64,000 bases of DNA from Maea johnstoni. Lineage: Eukaryota > Annelida > Polychaeta > Spionida > Magelonidae. Under the pieces are notes generated by a model. It was not told where the DNA came from, made no database searches, and worked only from the letters and a program-made list of their open reading frames with translations. A program made the position numbers and the translations under genes. The DNA is taken from assembly GCA_963942565.1 (NCBI GenBank), contig OZ012695.1, positions 8,303,584 through 8,367,583 of the forward strand. Direction: 5' to 3'. Shown here piece by piece: positions 49,760 through 62,124 of this stretch (positions are counted from its first letter, which is position 1; every line of letters starts with the position of its first letter).

Positions 49760-50850
49760 AGGCCCTTATCCAAAGGATGTACATATGCCCATGATATGGG
49801 TGTCATTTAGACACCAACATCTTGAAAAGCTATAAATTAGGATGCCCTAAGATTGGGGGACTTCTTAAAATGCCAATTCAAAGCAAATAATTGAATCCTT
49901 GATTCCTTGCACTTAAGTATAATTCCAATGACACTACCCAAGGACATTATACTTTTCTCAGTATAAATTATTCATAGAGAGTCATTTACTAGGCCAGGAT
50001 GATCTAGAAACATTCTCTGGATGAACCATTTCACCTTGAAACATTTCCCATAAGACGCTTGAGAAGTTGAGCTGAGCGTATCAATCAGGGCATTGTTGGG
50101 TGCCTGCCTGAGGCCTGTAAGGGTTAAACCCTGGAATAGGGTGCTGTACCCTGGTATGCGTTGAGTGAGGTATTCGCTGAATGCCTGCCAGTGAGGAGTC
50201 TGACAGGTGCCAGATCACTAACTCCACACATGAAAGGGGTTCACTTCAAAGGCCCCTCGCCTCGACTGACCCCTCCGCACTGCTCTCAACACAGCCCCCT
50301 TCACGAGCAGGACTCGGACCAGTAGTTACACTACCCATACTACCATTTAACACATCCATTCCCGTGGTAGCCAAACAGCCCGCACTAGTTTTGAGATATC
50401 TTATGAACCAGAGAAGTTTTGAAGAATTAGAAATATTGGTACCAACCCAACCAACTTAATTATTCACGTATTTTGTAATTCAATGCTTAATTCCAAAAGT
50501 ATTTCCCAAAGTATAAAATATCCAGACAACAAATTTGTGATGATGGTCTTTAGGTTAACACAGCAGCGTGAGGTCAGGCCTCAACAGCCGGTCCCCTGGC
50601 AGTGACCGGTCAACCAAGGGGGCTCTGCCTGTAAGGTATTAGCCTTTTCACCCCTGTAGAGGCCAAAAAAGGCTATGTACAGTATCTGTAGTTATACTTT
50701 ACACTCCCAATTATATCATCCTAACACGATGTCTTCTGGATAATATCTAAAGCGGAATGTGAATTACAACTCAACTGATGTAACAGTTTTTGAAATTAAT
50801 GAAGATAGAATCTTCTATGAAGCCTGAGTCTTCTATGAAGTTTGGAGGTA
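49760..50850. other. No gene seen
   Basis: A proline-rich 92-codon plus frame at 50181-50459 has no recognised domain. Confidence 0.25.
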
Positions 50851-50854
50851 TACC

Positions 50855-51027
50855 GGAAGAAGAAGAAGAATTTAAAAAAAATGTTGTCGGTGAATGTTAT
50901 GCAATATTTTCTATTGTCATGCTAAAGAAAAATTTCTAGGACCAGTAAAAATTTTGCAGGTCCAGTAGATCCTATGTGTTACTGGTCCTATGGGGCCCAT
51001 TACATTTTGAGTTAGCGTTGAGGCCTG
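50855..51027. mobile_element. CAGGSCTCRA-family element, one end
   Basis: It ends GTTAGCGTTGAGGCCTG. The preceding 150 bp (GGTCCAGTAGATCC, GTTACTGGTCCTA, AAAGAAAAATTTCTAGGACC) is the reverse complement of 55504-55690. The other terminus is not clear. Confidence 0.55.
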
Positions 51028-51029
51028 TT

Positions 51030-52390
51030 ATATGAGGTTATTTCCTGAATCCTGATGGCACTTGTTAGATAAAGATAGAACTCAGATTTTAAGAGACTCA
51101 GGCAGGACTTGATAAATGGGAGTTTAAAATCACCATGGGAACTATCACCATGGCAATAAAGAGGGAGGATAGATTAGCCGCCATATCCCAGATAGAGTTG
51201 AACTCAGAGGTTGATTTGCCTTATTGGATTTAAAAACTAAAGAGAATTCCTAGGAAAATAAAACACTATATAATGTAAATGTCTTATAAATGTTTGTTGA
51301 ATTGTATAGGTTGTTGAAGGCCTTGAAGCCCCACTGCAGTCAGCTAGGACATGCACATATGGAGCAGCATGTGTGCTAGCAACAGCCTAGCATACACCCA
51401 CACTTCCCAAGGCAAAGCTACGCCCACTGATTCCCGCTTCAACCCTTCCTGACCCCCCTCTTTCAACACAGCCACCACCATGAAAACTGACCCCACTACC
51501 TAACAGGACACCCACAGGCCCACCATTTCAGTTCATGGCTGCGGGTTATTTCAGGACAGCCTCCACATCTATAGCCTCATTCTCAGGCCCAGTTACTAAG
51601 GTGCATGGAAAACTTGCGTACTTTCGAAAAATACAAACAAAGCGAAAACGTATGAGGTTAACAAATCCAAGTAACTTTATCAACATTTTAGTGGGTAGAA
51701 ATGATTTAGGACCAGCACTTTTTGTCTGGGATATGTGGAAATTGAGGTTCTATATGCAAGGCATGGAGACTACTGGACTGTATCAATGAGTCTCCATTGC
51801 CCTATAAATGCTATAATGTGTTTGTAGATTGGCCCTTGGCATTGAGGGAATGAGATCCCAACATTGTCATAGGAATGTGATCACTGAATTCTCATCAATT
51901 TCAACATGTGTTACAATCACACATACCAACTCCTGGTAACAGTACAAATCAATACAGACAGAATGGGTCCCAGACAATTTTCATGGGTTATTCAGGTATT
52001 GGGGCACTCGTATCATCAGGAATGGATGTGTATGTACTTTACCTACTTGTGCCTGGAAACCTCATTATAGTGGGTGGTCTGGAACTAGTTATATTTTTGC
52101 AACTAACTTTGAAATTAAGCATGAATCCCCTAATTTCATTTCAAGGAGAATTGCCGTTGGATTCTGAATATCATTTCTCCTTCAATATTTTTCTGAAAAA
52201 CCCTCTGGCCAAAGATTTATCATGAAAATAGTGAGGCCCTTTTGGGTGGTACAGACTTGAATGGGTTTAATTTCTCATTAAGAATTGCTTGCGTGAAAAA
52301 AATAAATACCTAACTGTAACATGGGTCATTTAGGGGTAACAGCTGAGTATTGATAAGGTTTCCAAGAACGTCAATACAGTTCGCAGCTCA
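51030..52390. other. No gene seen
   Basis: Frames at 51535-51789 and 51908-52225 show no recognised domain. 52060-52200 resembles a decayed TTAA family B copy. Confidence 0.25.
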
Positions 52391-52391
52391 C

Positions 52392-52577
52392 AATGCAATT
52401 TCTTGATGAACCCGCTGTCTTTCTGTCGAATCTTGACTAACTGCCAGTGACAGGTTGTGCAGTTGCCATATGAGTAGCGTGATGCCAGGGGTGAGCGGAG
52501 GTAAGTCTCCGCTCTCCAGACAGTAGACATAGGAACAAGAGATCTGCCTCCAAATCTTAGGTCACAAGAAATGGGTA
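52392..52577 (-). CDS. Exon-like frame, possibly half of a CUB domain
   Basis: A 186-bp minus-strand segment with an acceptor (TTTCGTGCAG), possible donor GTGAGC and the same entry and exit phase (1). It encodes VPISCDLRFGGRSLVPMS, then TYLRSPLASRYSYGNCTT and CHWQLVKI. The order C, GG, YL-SP, Y-GNC, C-W resembles the start of CUB domains (extracellular protein-binding modules), which are often bounded by phase-1 introns. The later residues (GFIKKLHCELRTVL) fit less well. No neighbouring CUB exon was found; it may belong to an unseen minus-strand gene or be a relic. Confidence 0.3.
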
Positions 52578-52965
52578 CTGCACGAAAGTTTGGTGTCCTG
52601 ATTCATGTCCCCGTAAAAATCATGTTATGTCCTTAACATTTAAGGTCGATTTTCCATTTGATTTCAGAACACTGATAATGTTTTCAGGCCATTTCCTGTC
52701 AGGAATTCACAACTCGAAGTTTTAAGTTGAAATTAAATGTGCGAAATTTCCCCAAATTGGAATAGCTTTCGAAATTCCTTATCATATATCTGATGAGAAA
52801 CCACTATTTATAATCAAGTGAAAATAAATCAGTGTATCCACCAGGTATATAATACAAAACAGTCGCCTCGGTGATTTGCTGCTATTGGGTTTCATCTAAC
52901 TCTTAAACCTAGAGAGGTCCTGATGAATCTGATAGCACTTTGAAGTTGATACTACTTGTTTAATA

Positions 52966-53001
52966 GATATATATATGTATATGTATGTATATATAAGTAT
53001 G

Positions 53002-53092
<91 letters not shown>
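52966..53092. repeat. (TATG)n-(TA)n microsatellite
   Basis: TATG repeats passing into TA. Confidence 0.97.
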
Positions 53093-53098
<6 letters not shown>

Positions 53099-54165
53099 AT
53101 GTAAGCCATAATATTCATAATTTCAAGGAAAAGTATCACTTCTCTGAATGCCCCCTTCCCCCTGTATGACAAACTCCCTTCTCAGAACACATATGGCAGC
53201 CCCATACATAGCTTCAACCCAGCTTAAGGGGGAGGGTATCCCTTTATAGAACTCCCGGAACCTGACTTACAGAGTGCAGTCACCCAGCATACAACTGCTG
53301 TGCTAGTAGCTATAGTCAGATGCTATGCCAGCATACTGACTATGTGCAATGCGCCGAATGCGGGTGATTTCAATTAATTTAATACAATTAATTACAGTCT
53401 AAGCCCTGAAGACTTATCCTAAACATCAAGCTAACAGTAAGAACTTGATGATTTGACATGTGCTTAGGTATACCACATAACTATAAAGTAATTCCTTGAT
53501 CCTGCTTTGGTGTGCTGTCATTGGGTAACATCTAGGCTTTAGTAAGCCTTCAACCAGTGGTGAAAATAGACAGTAGCCCACCGGTCCATTTCTACCAAAA
53601 ATTTGAATGGGCTAGTAAAAGTCTATGGTTACTTGCCCAGAAAGTCTGCTAAATATTCTGACCACATTAAATTAGAAAGCACACATCCAGTTTCACATTT
53701 CTTCTACAATAGATAATAACTGTCACATTTCATAAATAAATCACAATTAACCATGAATTTTCAGTTATGAAATGGCTGTTGGCTACCATTTTGGTTATGA
53801 AAGTGATATGAACCACTAATTTTTCTGATGGACCACTAAACTATTCATTTTGATGGACCGTATGACCACCAAGGCTTAGCAAACTGTTTTCAGTACTGCT
53901 TCAACTAAAGCATTATACTATATATAAGTATATGTTATAAGTTCATGTCGAGCCCTGAAAATTGAAGCTGTTCCTGGAAAAGGCGACGTGGATCCCACTG
54001 GCAGAGCGAGGAGGAGGTAGCGCCAGTAAATCACGATGCTGGAGATTCTCCTATAACCACAGGCCCCAAGGTCACTGTCAAGTGCAATTAATCAAGTGAT
54101 GAAACCAGATGTATGAGGAACGCTGACTGCGGACAAGTGGTCATACATACACAGTCCAGGAATAT
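53093..54165. other. Repeat-derived, no gene
   Basis: 53545-53890 looks like a decayed transposon (CAGTAGCCCACCGGTCC near 53560). At about 53946 stands an isolated GTCGAGCCCTG, the end motif of the CAGGSCTCRA family. Confidence 0.35.
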
Positions 54166-54168
54166 TAC

Positions 54169-54314
54169 CAGCTGCGTACGGCCAGGCAACGACTTCTTAG
54201 AAGAGACACACATTCGGAATTATGCCAGTTTTCCAAACAAATGGGATGAAATATGAGGTTCCCTTTCCTGTTTGTGTATCTAGATGCATCTTTAACACAT
54301 TTCCATGAATTGCT
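54169..54314 (-). CDS. Exon-like frame, cysteine-containing, unknown
   Basis: A strong acceptor (CTCTCCCTGTTTCAG) opens a frame beginning SNSWKCVKDASRYTNRKG, then HPICLENWHNSECVSLLRSR, closing at a possible donor (AGCTG then GTAATA). Four cysteines and two tryptophans suggest an extracellular module, but no family is recognised. Its exit phase (2) does not match the entry phase of the candidate exon at 52392-52577, so the two do not splice directly together. Confidence 0.25.
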
Positions 54315-54319
54315 CTGAA

Positions 54320-55010
54320 ACAGGGAGAGAAGCTTGATGGAGCCAGCCAGCCAGCCAGGTCTACACACACGCCTGTCACAACCAACTATCTACTTCTGAC
54401 ATAAAAATATAAAAAGTCTGATTTTCTTTTAGTATATATGTACTATCATCTTATTCACCAAAATATTACACTTTTTCAACTGCAAACGCATAATCATAGA
54501 AACTTCAAGAGCTAACAATAAAATAGAAGTGGTCTAGGGAAATGGAATGGAACTAACCATATGACAGACCACATGTGCAGTGAATAATTTAGATTTGCTA
54601 CAAGTCTGTTAGCTGTCTCTTTCAAGAGTTCACTGAACTACCCTGAATATAACTTGGTTTCCCATTCTAATTTAACTCATAAGATTGTGAAAACCATAAT
54701 GAAATCTTTCAGGCAATTGATTCAAGACATAGTTGGATATATGTTTCAAGGAATGATTTGTTAATCAAAACACTACCAAAACAACTCTCCTTCAGTCATT
54801 TTTCAAAAGTACTCCAAATTTCAAAATCATAAATATTTAGTATGATAGATCCAGTGGAGCCCTTCAGCATGACTGGGTGAGGAGAAACTGACCGGTACCC
54901 CCTTCCCCTGTAAGGTCCTGGAATGCAAGTTTCAGCTCTGTGAATTTCACAGTCAGTTAGGCACACAGCATGTGGGCCAGGAAGTGTGATATCAGACCAT
55001 GTGTTAACTC
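54320..55010. other. No gene seen
   Basis: 54720-54860 contains a decayed family B-like stretch (AACTCTCCTTCAGTCATTTT). Confidence 0.3.
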
Positions 55011-55013
55011 ATT

Positions 55014-55243
55014 CATGCTTGGCAGAGAGTTTTTCAATACATTTTCCTCTGTATCTATAATACTTTTGACAATATCCCAGGAATTCAATTGATATCATTT
55101 AAAAACTATCTGAAGGAGAGTTGTTGGCTGTGTTCTGATTAACTTAAACTCTCCTTCAAATAGTCTCCAATCTTTAATCTGAAAGATTTTGAACCACAAA
55201 TTAGTCAGGCTGGCTTTGGCCACCATGGATGTTAATGGGTTAA
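55014..55243. mobile_element. TTAA family B relative, partly palindromic
   Basis: TTAACTCATTCATGCTTGG at one end and GGATGTTAATGGGTTAA at the other, TTAA on both sides. The left half is the complement of family B's right half (TACTTTTGACAATA, CTGAAGGAGAGTTG), and ACTCTCCTTCAAATAG appears again in the right half. Confidence 0.6.
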
Positions 55244-55503
55244 GTATTCATAGATGTACAACAGAAAAAGGATGGACTATCTAAGGAACATGTTCCTGAT
55301 AAAATAATACATTAGGATATATTAAGAGAAATGTTGATCAAAACCCACAGTGAACTAATCTCCTTCAAATAATTTGTGAATTTTGATATTGCTGAATTCC
55401 AATTACATATTGAAATATCATACATGGATTAACCTAATCTATCTGTACCATAAGAGCCATAGCCAAGATCTTGAGACATTGTGGAGTTGGAGCATGATAT
55501 ATA

Positions 55504-55848
55504 CAGGCCTCAACGCTAACTCAAAATGTTACTTGCCCTGTAGGACCAGTAACACCTAGGATATACTGGTCCTGAAAATTTTTGAGTGGTCCTACATTTT
55601 TTTCTTTAACATAACAAGAAAAAACATTGCATGAAATTCACCACAACATTTATTTCTTCTTATTTTATCTTCATTTTTTTCAAAAAACATTTGGGGACAT
55701 TCTCGGAGGGAAACATTTTAACAAAAATGTCATCAAATGTTTAATGGCCCTGTAGGACCAGTTGAGGTCATTTTTTACTGGCCCGAAGCCATTTTTGAGA
55801 ATTTTTACTGGCCTGGGGCCATAGGTTTACTGTTAGCGTCGAGCCCTG
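55504..55848. mobile_element. MITE with CAGGSCTCRACGCTAAC ends
   Basis: 345 bp with inverted ends CAGGCCTCAACGCTAACTC and its relative GTTAGCGTCGAGCCCTG. ATATA lies directly outside both ends as a possible 5-bp target duplication. It contains several GGTCCTAC and TACTGGYC sub-motifs in both orientations. CAGGG-type ends suggest a hAT-like non-autonomous element; the 5-bp duplication would fit the hAT5 group. Confidence 0.6.
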
Positions 55849-55849
55849 A

Positions 55850-57380
55850 TATAGAAATCTGAAAATGATAAATTTATAAAAATTTACCTACATCTGAAAT
55901 TGCATGGCATTTTCAAGTACATGTCTAAAACATTCAAAATAAAGGTATAAACTTAAAAACAAATTGATATTGTCATAAATATCAAACCAAAAAATATATA
56001 TCAAGAGCTCTGCTTTTCCCACATGATTAAGGTGCCCAAAACACCAATCCAACATGCACACTATAAAGGCCCTCAACAGGTAATTAATTACCTAAGATAT
56101 TTGTAATTCAATTACAGTGCAGCTGGGTCTGACGGGAGCGATATCCCTGACTGGCAAGATTGAATGTGATTAGTTGAATTGTGGGCATACATACAGCAAT
56201 TTAATACCAGATCTTGTGGACTGTGTCAGCAAGTGATTTGGTTCTAGCATAGTTGAAATAGGAGGCATACAACTATTCAGGATACACACTTTCTGAGTTG
56301 ATTGCTGATGCTAACTTAAAAGACTTCTTGGCAAAACTGATAGTCAAGCCCATGCCCTAATATTTTACTTAGGGGTATGAAGTAAGACACTGCGATAGAA
56401 ATTTGGAGAAAATGGAAGGGATTCAGGGTAGGGGCTCGGGCTATTTATTCCTCATTTATTCAATACATGGTGTGGTGTACTTTCACTATATACACGTCAA
56501 CTCAGCAAAATCCCTAGAGGCTAGATAGTAAGATTCAATCTTTATGTACCACCAAGGGGAGATATATCTTTGCACTAGTTAAGATATTTCGGCTATACTT
56601 TATAGATATGACCTCTGATTTCATAAATTAGAAATACATTTCTACCTACCTCAGTGAAAAAATGTTCTAGTGGTAAGTCCTGAGGCTGATGTACTTTCCA
56701 GTATTCCAGATGGGATTATAAATATAATTGTGCAAGCTGCACATGTATGAACCTAGTCCTAGCCAGTCTAGACCATTGCTGTGTGTCAGTGTGTGTGGGT
56801 GGAAAGCGGCCTCATATTAAAGCCATGAACATGTGCGCGCTGATGTGGATTCCACAAACCACAGCACATCAATTGCCTCGGCTAGCTCTAGACGTATCCA
56901 GAACCTCGAGCAGAGATAGTCAATATGAATTAACTACTGTTTGAGGGTCATTAAAAGGGGTGTATCCATCAACAATAGTTCCCCCACGTAGACAATGCAA
57001 CAGTCAGCAAGTCCCATCCTAAGTGTCTTCTATTTCTGTATATGCTGACTCGGTGGAGCCGGCGAGAAGTGTGGCTTATGGCTTAGGCCATTCCAAGACA
57101 ATGTTGACATTCGTCTCGTGTTGTCACTTATCTGCGGCAAAAACGCGCCAAAGCCTGCGCGAATGGGGTCAGTATGCCAAATAGAAAAGGGGTTAATGAA
57201 TGGCCTGGATATCCACCTATCACCATCCCCCATCCAACCATGATTCATAGCTGAAATTCGGGAGCTCGACTTCCGCTAAATGGGAAGTGCCCGAATTCTA
57301 CAAAACCCACCCTCTAAAACGACATCTAAAGCATTAACATTCAGCGGAAGTGTCAATCAGATAAGTGAAAATGTTTCCAA
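55850..57380. other. No gene seen
   Basis: Frames at 55888-56076, 56747-56944 and 57030-57248 show no recognised domains. Confidence 0.3.
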
Positions 57381-57384
57381 ATAC

Positions 57385-57560
57385 CTTTTTGTCTCCAATA
57401 CTGTCCTGTCATCGTCGTTCTACGGGTAATTGTCCAACGAATCCACGGAAACGTTAGAGGAAGTTGGGCATCACTGATGCGGGCTGCGGCATGCTTGCCT
57501 TATGGTTCATCCGGGAGCCTCGTTTTCACCACTGACCTCTGACCCGTGACCCAATGATCT
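57385..57560 (-). promoter_or_regulatory. Candidate promoter/5' UTR exon
   Basis: A CpG-richer segment; on the minus strand it has an ATTGG (inverted CCAAT) near its start and ends at a possible donor (CAAAAAG then GTATTTGG). It lies 9.3 kb upstream of the acceptor before the p55-like gene and could be its first exon. The link is inferred only. Confidence 0.25.
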
Positions 57561-57564
57561 GACC

Positions 57565-58570
57565 TAGTAACACAACTACCCTCCAGATGGCGCCCAATTT
57601 CCCATTCTTAGTGAAAAGAATGGTGTCAGTCAGCTTCTGCTGCCAGATGTTTCCAGTGGAAAGAGGCTAATGTATTCAAAGCAAGCATAAGTGATATACC
57701 GCGAATATTACGGAACTGATTAGCTTAACTATTGTTATTTGAGAAGCGTATTTTCTAGGATCTAAAAATGGCATTTTCATTTACAGAGAATCAGAATTAT
57801 CATAGCTGGTAACTAAAATGTCAGATGGCGTTCATATTTCATTCATTTTCGTTCAAAAAGGTAAGAGCACCCCCCCCCCCCCCCCCCCCCACACACATAG
57901 CATTCCGGCTCCTCTGAAATATGTCAAGATAAGCATCGAGACTTGTAACGCACTGTATTAAATCCAAAATGAGATATCTAGATATGTATTACTACTTGCT
58001 TAGATAAACTACCATAATCTTAATCCAAGCTATTTGCAACTTTTTAATGAAATTTGGCTGTTTTTGACTCATGGAGCACTGACAGCATTTTGGCCTAACA
58101 TTGACATTTTTCTTTTTCAGTACAGTACGCTCATCCTATATAATTATAAGGAATACCACATACGAATGGTATGAATGCTATGCAGAGTATTTGTAAGTTT
58201 CATATATGTTTCTCACTTGCTCTTTACAAATGTTCTTCACTGGAAGTGCTATGGAGGAACGTTATTACATGCTTGGCACATATCTTTCTTGGTACATATT
58301 CAATGAACCGCCATGCTGGTGAAATATTGCATGATGGAAACTAATAAGATGACACCCCAGAGTTTTTATATCATTTTATCAGAATCATAGGAGTACCATG
58401 AACATATATAGTTGTATCAACTAACATAACTTAGAGCTCCATTTTAAACATTTTGACCAATTTGTTTTTTTCACCTAGTTTACATATGCATACAGCAGGT
58501 GCACCCCTGGTAAACATCTGTAAATAGAGATTGGCAGACCGATGGCAGGTTGAAATAGATATATTGCTTT
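57565..58570. other. No gene; poly-C run
   Basis: Includes about 20 C at 57871-57890. No coding signal. Confidence 0.35.
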
Positions 58571-58699
58571 GTTGGGACCACCGCCTGAAGCTTTAATACG
58601 CAAGAGGTTTATATATGTAATGATTAGAATTTGTCAACGAGTAAAAACTAGTTTATGTTATTTGGTCGGGTAGGTCAGATACAGCCCGCAATGGGTATT

Positions 58700-58815
58700 A
58701 TCGGTACTTTTCACACTGCTGTTTGCTTATTTTTTTTTTGTTTATATACATGTATTCGTACAATTGTGAATACAATTGGATCAGTCAATAAAGTACACTA
58801 CAATACAATACAATG
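58700..58815 (+). mobile_element. LINE 3' tail, (AATAC)n type
   Basis: GATCAGTCAATAAAGTACAC then ACAATACAATACAATG repeats the terminal structure of the LINE at 38574-39303, in a diverged subfamily. Confidence 0.5.
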
Positions 58816-59199
58816 CGGTGCAACACTGTAAGCGCTGGACGGAGCTCTGTAGCACCGTACGCACGGCTATATATTTCCTGTTATACCAAGCACTGGTGGC
58901 GCGACGCACGTGGTAATATTTACAAGCAAACAGACAGCGTGGTGGTAGATCCGCATGCTTGGTTATTTTAGCACGATTCACTGCCCCACGCATGAGCTCT
59001 CGCATATTAAACAGTGATGCACAATATAAATCAGTTATGTCACTTAATTCGTAAAAACAACCATGCCACTTAAACCATAGAAGAATGCGACACTGAGGCC
59101 TTATTTTGTTTGGTCTTATAATAGTACTACTACTACAACTACTACTACGACGACAACTACTAATATGATGAAGCAGGGCTTCGACGACGAGCAAAGCTC

Positions 59200-59410
59200 T
59201 TAATCCTTCCAATGCTAAAGCTACTTTCACCTCAAAAAAATAAGGATGCAAAGAATTGTGAATACCATCTAAACCCTGTCATGCTGGTATTCATTAGATA
59301 GCAGAGTATTTTCAGATGAGTACCCATATCCCAGGGTTGCCATTTATTGTTCAGGTCTTTTTTAATGATTTTGTATTGGCGAAATTAGCAACCAGCTGCG
59401 TAAGGGTTAA
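59200..59410 (+). mobile_element. TTAA family A MITE, complete
   Basis: TTAATCCTTCCAATGCTAAAG ... CCAGCTGCGTAAGGGTTAA, 211 bp with TTAA at both ends and the usual interior (CCATCTAAACCCTGTCATGC, CCCAGGGTTGCC). Confidence 0.75.
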
Positions 59411-59860
59411 CATAGCTACAATCTTTTACCCGTAGTGCCAGGCCATGTATTGCGAGCTATGTAGTTCGTGCTGAAAAAAAACAATAGCGCGCTTGTAATA
59501 TTTTGTGGTTCTAAAGTTCAGTGAATTGTTTATTATTGCTTTCAAGATGGGGTTTGATGTGATCATAGCTCACTAGCGCGACGGCAGCCGGTTGGTGCGG
59601 AGCTGACCACAGCCCCATCTGGAACCTCTATGCTGCACTGGCCTGGGTAATGTACATGTAGGATACCTTCAGAAACAAGTACGGTCGTTGATGCAAAGCA
59701 TCAATAGTCAAAAGGCGGGGCCAAGTTATTTATGAACTTGTGAGGGAACCGGATATATAAAGCACATTAACATTATAGAGGAAAATAATTTATAATGACT
59801 AGATTTGTATCCGTTTTGTAGAAATGAAACAAATATCGGAATTCAAGGCGCAAGCTGGAG

Positions 59861-61312
59861 ACTTCGAAATATCTTGGGTGCAAAGCTACTTGGGTACGCA
59901 TCAGTTTGGTTACGAACCAGTTTGGTTACGAAGTCTCCTGATTTCATTCTATACACATAGTAATTTTTTTCTTTAGTAATTTTCCTTTCTATACTGAAAA
60001 ATATACTTTATGTCCGCTTAAGATATTTTATATATTTGAAAACTTCATGCTAAATTGAAATAAGGAAGGCACGATTTTCCGCGGCAAAAGTAATGTACCG
60101 GGCCAACATTTATATTATAACCAATCAGAATAGAGAATTATATTCAGTCCGGCCTCAGGATTTCGAACATGGCCGTCCGGACTATGAACATTTCAAAATA
60201 GCTTCCCATATAGGCGTGGCCTGAGGGCACCGCCAATGATCATAAAAAATATTTGCCAATCCCTAATATACAGACCCCTTGTTATAGCTCTGAAGATATG
60301 ACGAAGAGCAGCGGCACGGGGACTTTTATAACCCCTACCTGCCATTCATATTACGCCATATCAGGCAAATTTCCATATAACACATGCTGTGATTGTGAGA
60401 AGTGTTGTACATGGCTGGTATAGTACTTGCTCTAACGCGAAGCGATTCAATAGCACATAGTAGATGGGATATTTCGTGTCATCATAAATATGCATGAACC
60501 TCTTCAAAGCTTGGGTGCGATTGGTCCGCCGTTGTCATGTGATACTTGGAGCGAGAGGTGTCATGGCGGCGGCCTCCAACCTGTGTGTTTCCGTGACTGA
60601 TCCCGTCTCCAAAGCATGTATTGCTGTAAAGATCTTCGGGTAGGGAATATATTAGGCATCACAAAGGTACTCTCCCATCAGGATGTGGGATCATAAACAT
60701 GTATACTCATTTGTTTATGTACCATAATTAACTAAAGGAAAGGGAAATACATTCAGTGACACGATGGCTGAGGTCCATGTTCAATGTTGTAAATAATCTC
60801 CGTATACGAAATACCACGGTGTTTGATCTGTCAAACGGTTTGAGTTGGTGTAAAACCACAGCATAGACGTCAGAAATGGAGTGTAGTGTTGACTGTTGTG
60901 ATAAGTGATACTGATAGTGACCACAACTTCTAAGAAAAACGAGATAATTGAAGCTTGCCCCGATTGTTCAAATTGATATTGTCAATAAATGCAGTTCTCT
61001 GATCTGGCATTTTCACAATTAATTAGAAGTTTGAATTTATCCTAAAATTTGACCCAACTGGTGTTGCCCTCTAATAATATGACTACAAAGCAAAGCTTTA
61101 AATGCTCGCACAGCTTGATAATAATTCTGCATTCCCCTTAAATGCAATCACAAAGTTACAACTTTGATATCTGTGACGTCATTTCTTGAATCTTCTGTGT
61201 ACTTCACAGACACAGAAATCAGGAGACTTCGTAACCAAACTGGTTCGTACCCAAACTGGTTCGTACCCAAACTAGTTCGTACCCAAACTGGTTCGTACCC
61301 AAGAGATTTCGT
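59861..61312. repeat. Inverted repeat with 16-bp subrepeats in the arms
   Basis: The left arm (59861-59945) reads CTTGGGTACG, then AGTTTGGTTACGAACC and AGTTTGGTTACGAAGT, then CTCCTGATTTC. The right arm (61215-61312) is the complement, with four GTTCGTACCCAAACTG-type 16-mers. A third related block lies at 62041-62120. The span of about 1.45 kb may be one non-autonomous DNA transposon with sub-terminal repeats, or two solo insertions around a promoter. Confidence 0.7.
60563..60639 (+). CDS. Possible first coding exon with promoter
   Basis: An inverted CCAAT (GATTGGTCCGCCG) near 60529 is followed about 30 bp later by GTCATGGCGGCGGCC, a YY1-like start-site and initiation context. The frame runs 26 codons (MAAASNLCVSVTDPVSK, then ACIAVKIF) to a possible donor at 60639 (TTCGG then GTAGGG). 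CpG content is raised locally. The next exon is not identified and may lie outside the window. The protein is not recognised. It sits between the arms of the inverted repeat at 59861-61312. Confidence 0.3.
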
Positions 61313-61443
61313 TACCATTGCCTAATAAAACCATCTAGTCTCGCAAATATCGGACACTTTTTATTAATTAAGATTTTTCGTTGGATGATTGTTGCCAAAA
61401 GCGATCAAAGCTCACACACCGTGGCTGAAATTCGCCGATATTA

Positions 61444-61985
61444 TCAATTGAAGCGAAAGCTAGATGGAAAGACTGGAAGATCGATCGCTAACTTCGCACA
61501 CAAGAACACAATTCCCCCCCCCCCCCCCCCACAAAATCCTTATTGTCCACCTACCTGAGTTGACATTCCTCTGCTATAGATACTAATAAAGGAACTTGCC
61601 TACCTTATATGTTGTTAACTTGTTTATTCTTGATGCCGCACGCCAATTACGCATTGAATTATTATACTTTCAAAAAGTCTATACCTTCAAAATGGCGCTA
61701 CTTCCGGTTTCGCGACCAGCGTGTTTTGGTTTTGGCAGACATTTGGATAGTGGTTGCTCATCTAAGGCAGATATGGGGGCACTAGAAATGTTCGTTTATA
61801 GCCTAAAATCAAATCGGGTACTTCGCATATTTAAACATTTCTTTCAATGCTTACAATATTACTTGTCAATTGAAACGAAAGCTAGATGGAAAATCGACCA
61901 CTAACTTCGTACACAAGATTGTCAAGAAGTAAAGAACACAATTTTCCCCAACAAATTCCTTATTTTCCACCTGTCTATACCTGAC
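61444..61985. repeat. Direct duplication, 422-bp spacing
   Basis: TCAATTGAAGCGAAAGCTAG at 61444 and TCAATTGAAACGAAAGCTAG at 61866 each run into ATGGAAA, CTAACTTCGYACACAAGA, AAGAACACAATT and TCCTTATTNTCCACCT. A poly-C run lies in copy 1. Confidence 0.75.
61685..61730 (+). promoter_or_regulatory. Possible core promoter (YY1 plus ETS)
   Basis: CAAAATGGCGCTACTTCCGG combines a YY1-like AAAATGGCGC with an ETS site (CCGGAAGT on the minus strand), a common pairing at housekeeping starts. The plus frame from this ATG continues 70 codons without a recognisable domain. Confidence 0.3.
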
Positions 61986-62040
61986 TTCAATTATAAAATA
62001 CGTGATTTATTGGACATTATCTAATTCAATCAATTTCCTT

Positions 62041-62120
62041 TGGGTACGAAAATGTGGTGACGAAATCTGTTGGGTACGAACGAGTTTGGTTACGAAGATG
62101 TTTGGTTACGAAATCTCCTG
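62041..62120 (+). repeat. Solo copy of the TACGAA-type arm
   Basis: TGGGTACGAA, GGTGACGAAATC, TGGGTACGAACGAGTTTGG and TTTGGTTACGAAATCTCCTG match the left arm at 59861-59945. Confidence 0.6.
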
Positions 62121-62124
62121 CGGA

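Noticed and set aside
58781-59251. 156-codon minus frame
   Set aside because: It crosses a LINE tail and repeat-rich sequence, has no recognised domain and no splice signals; probably chance.
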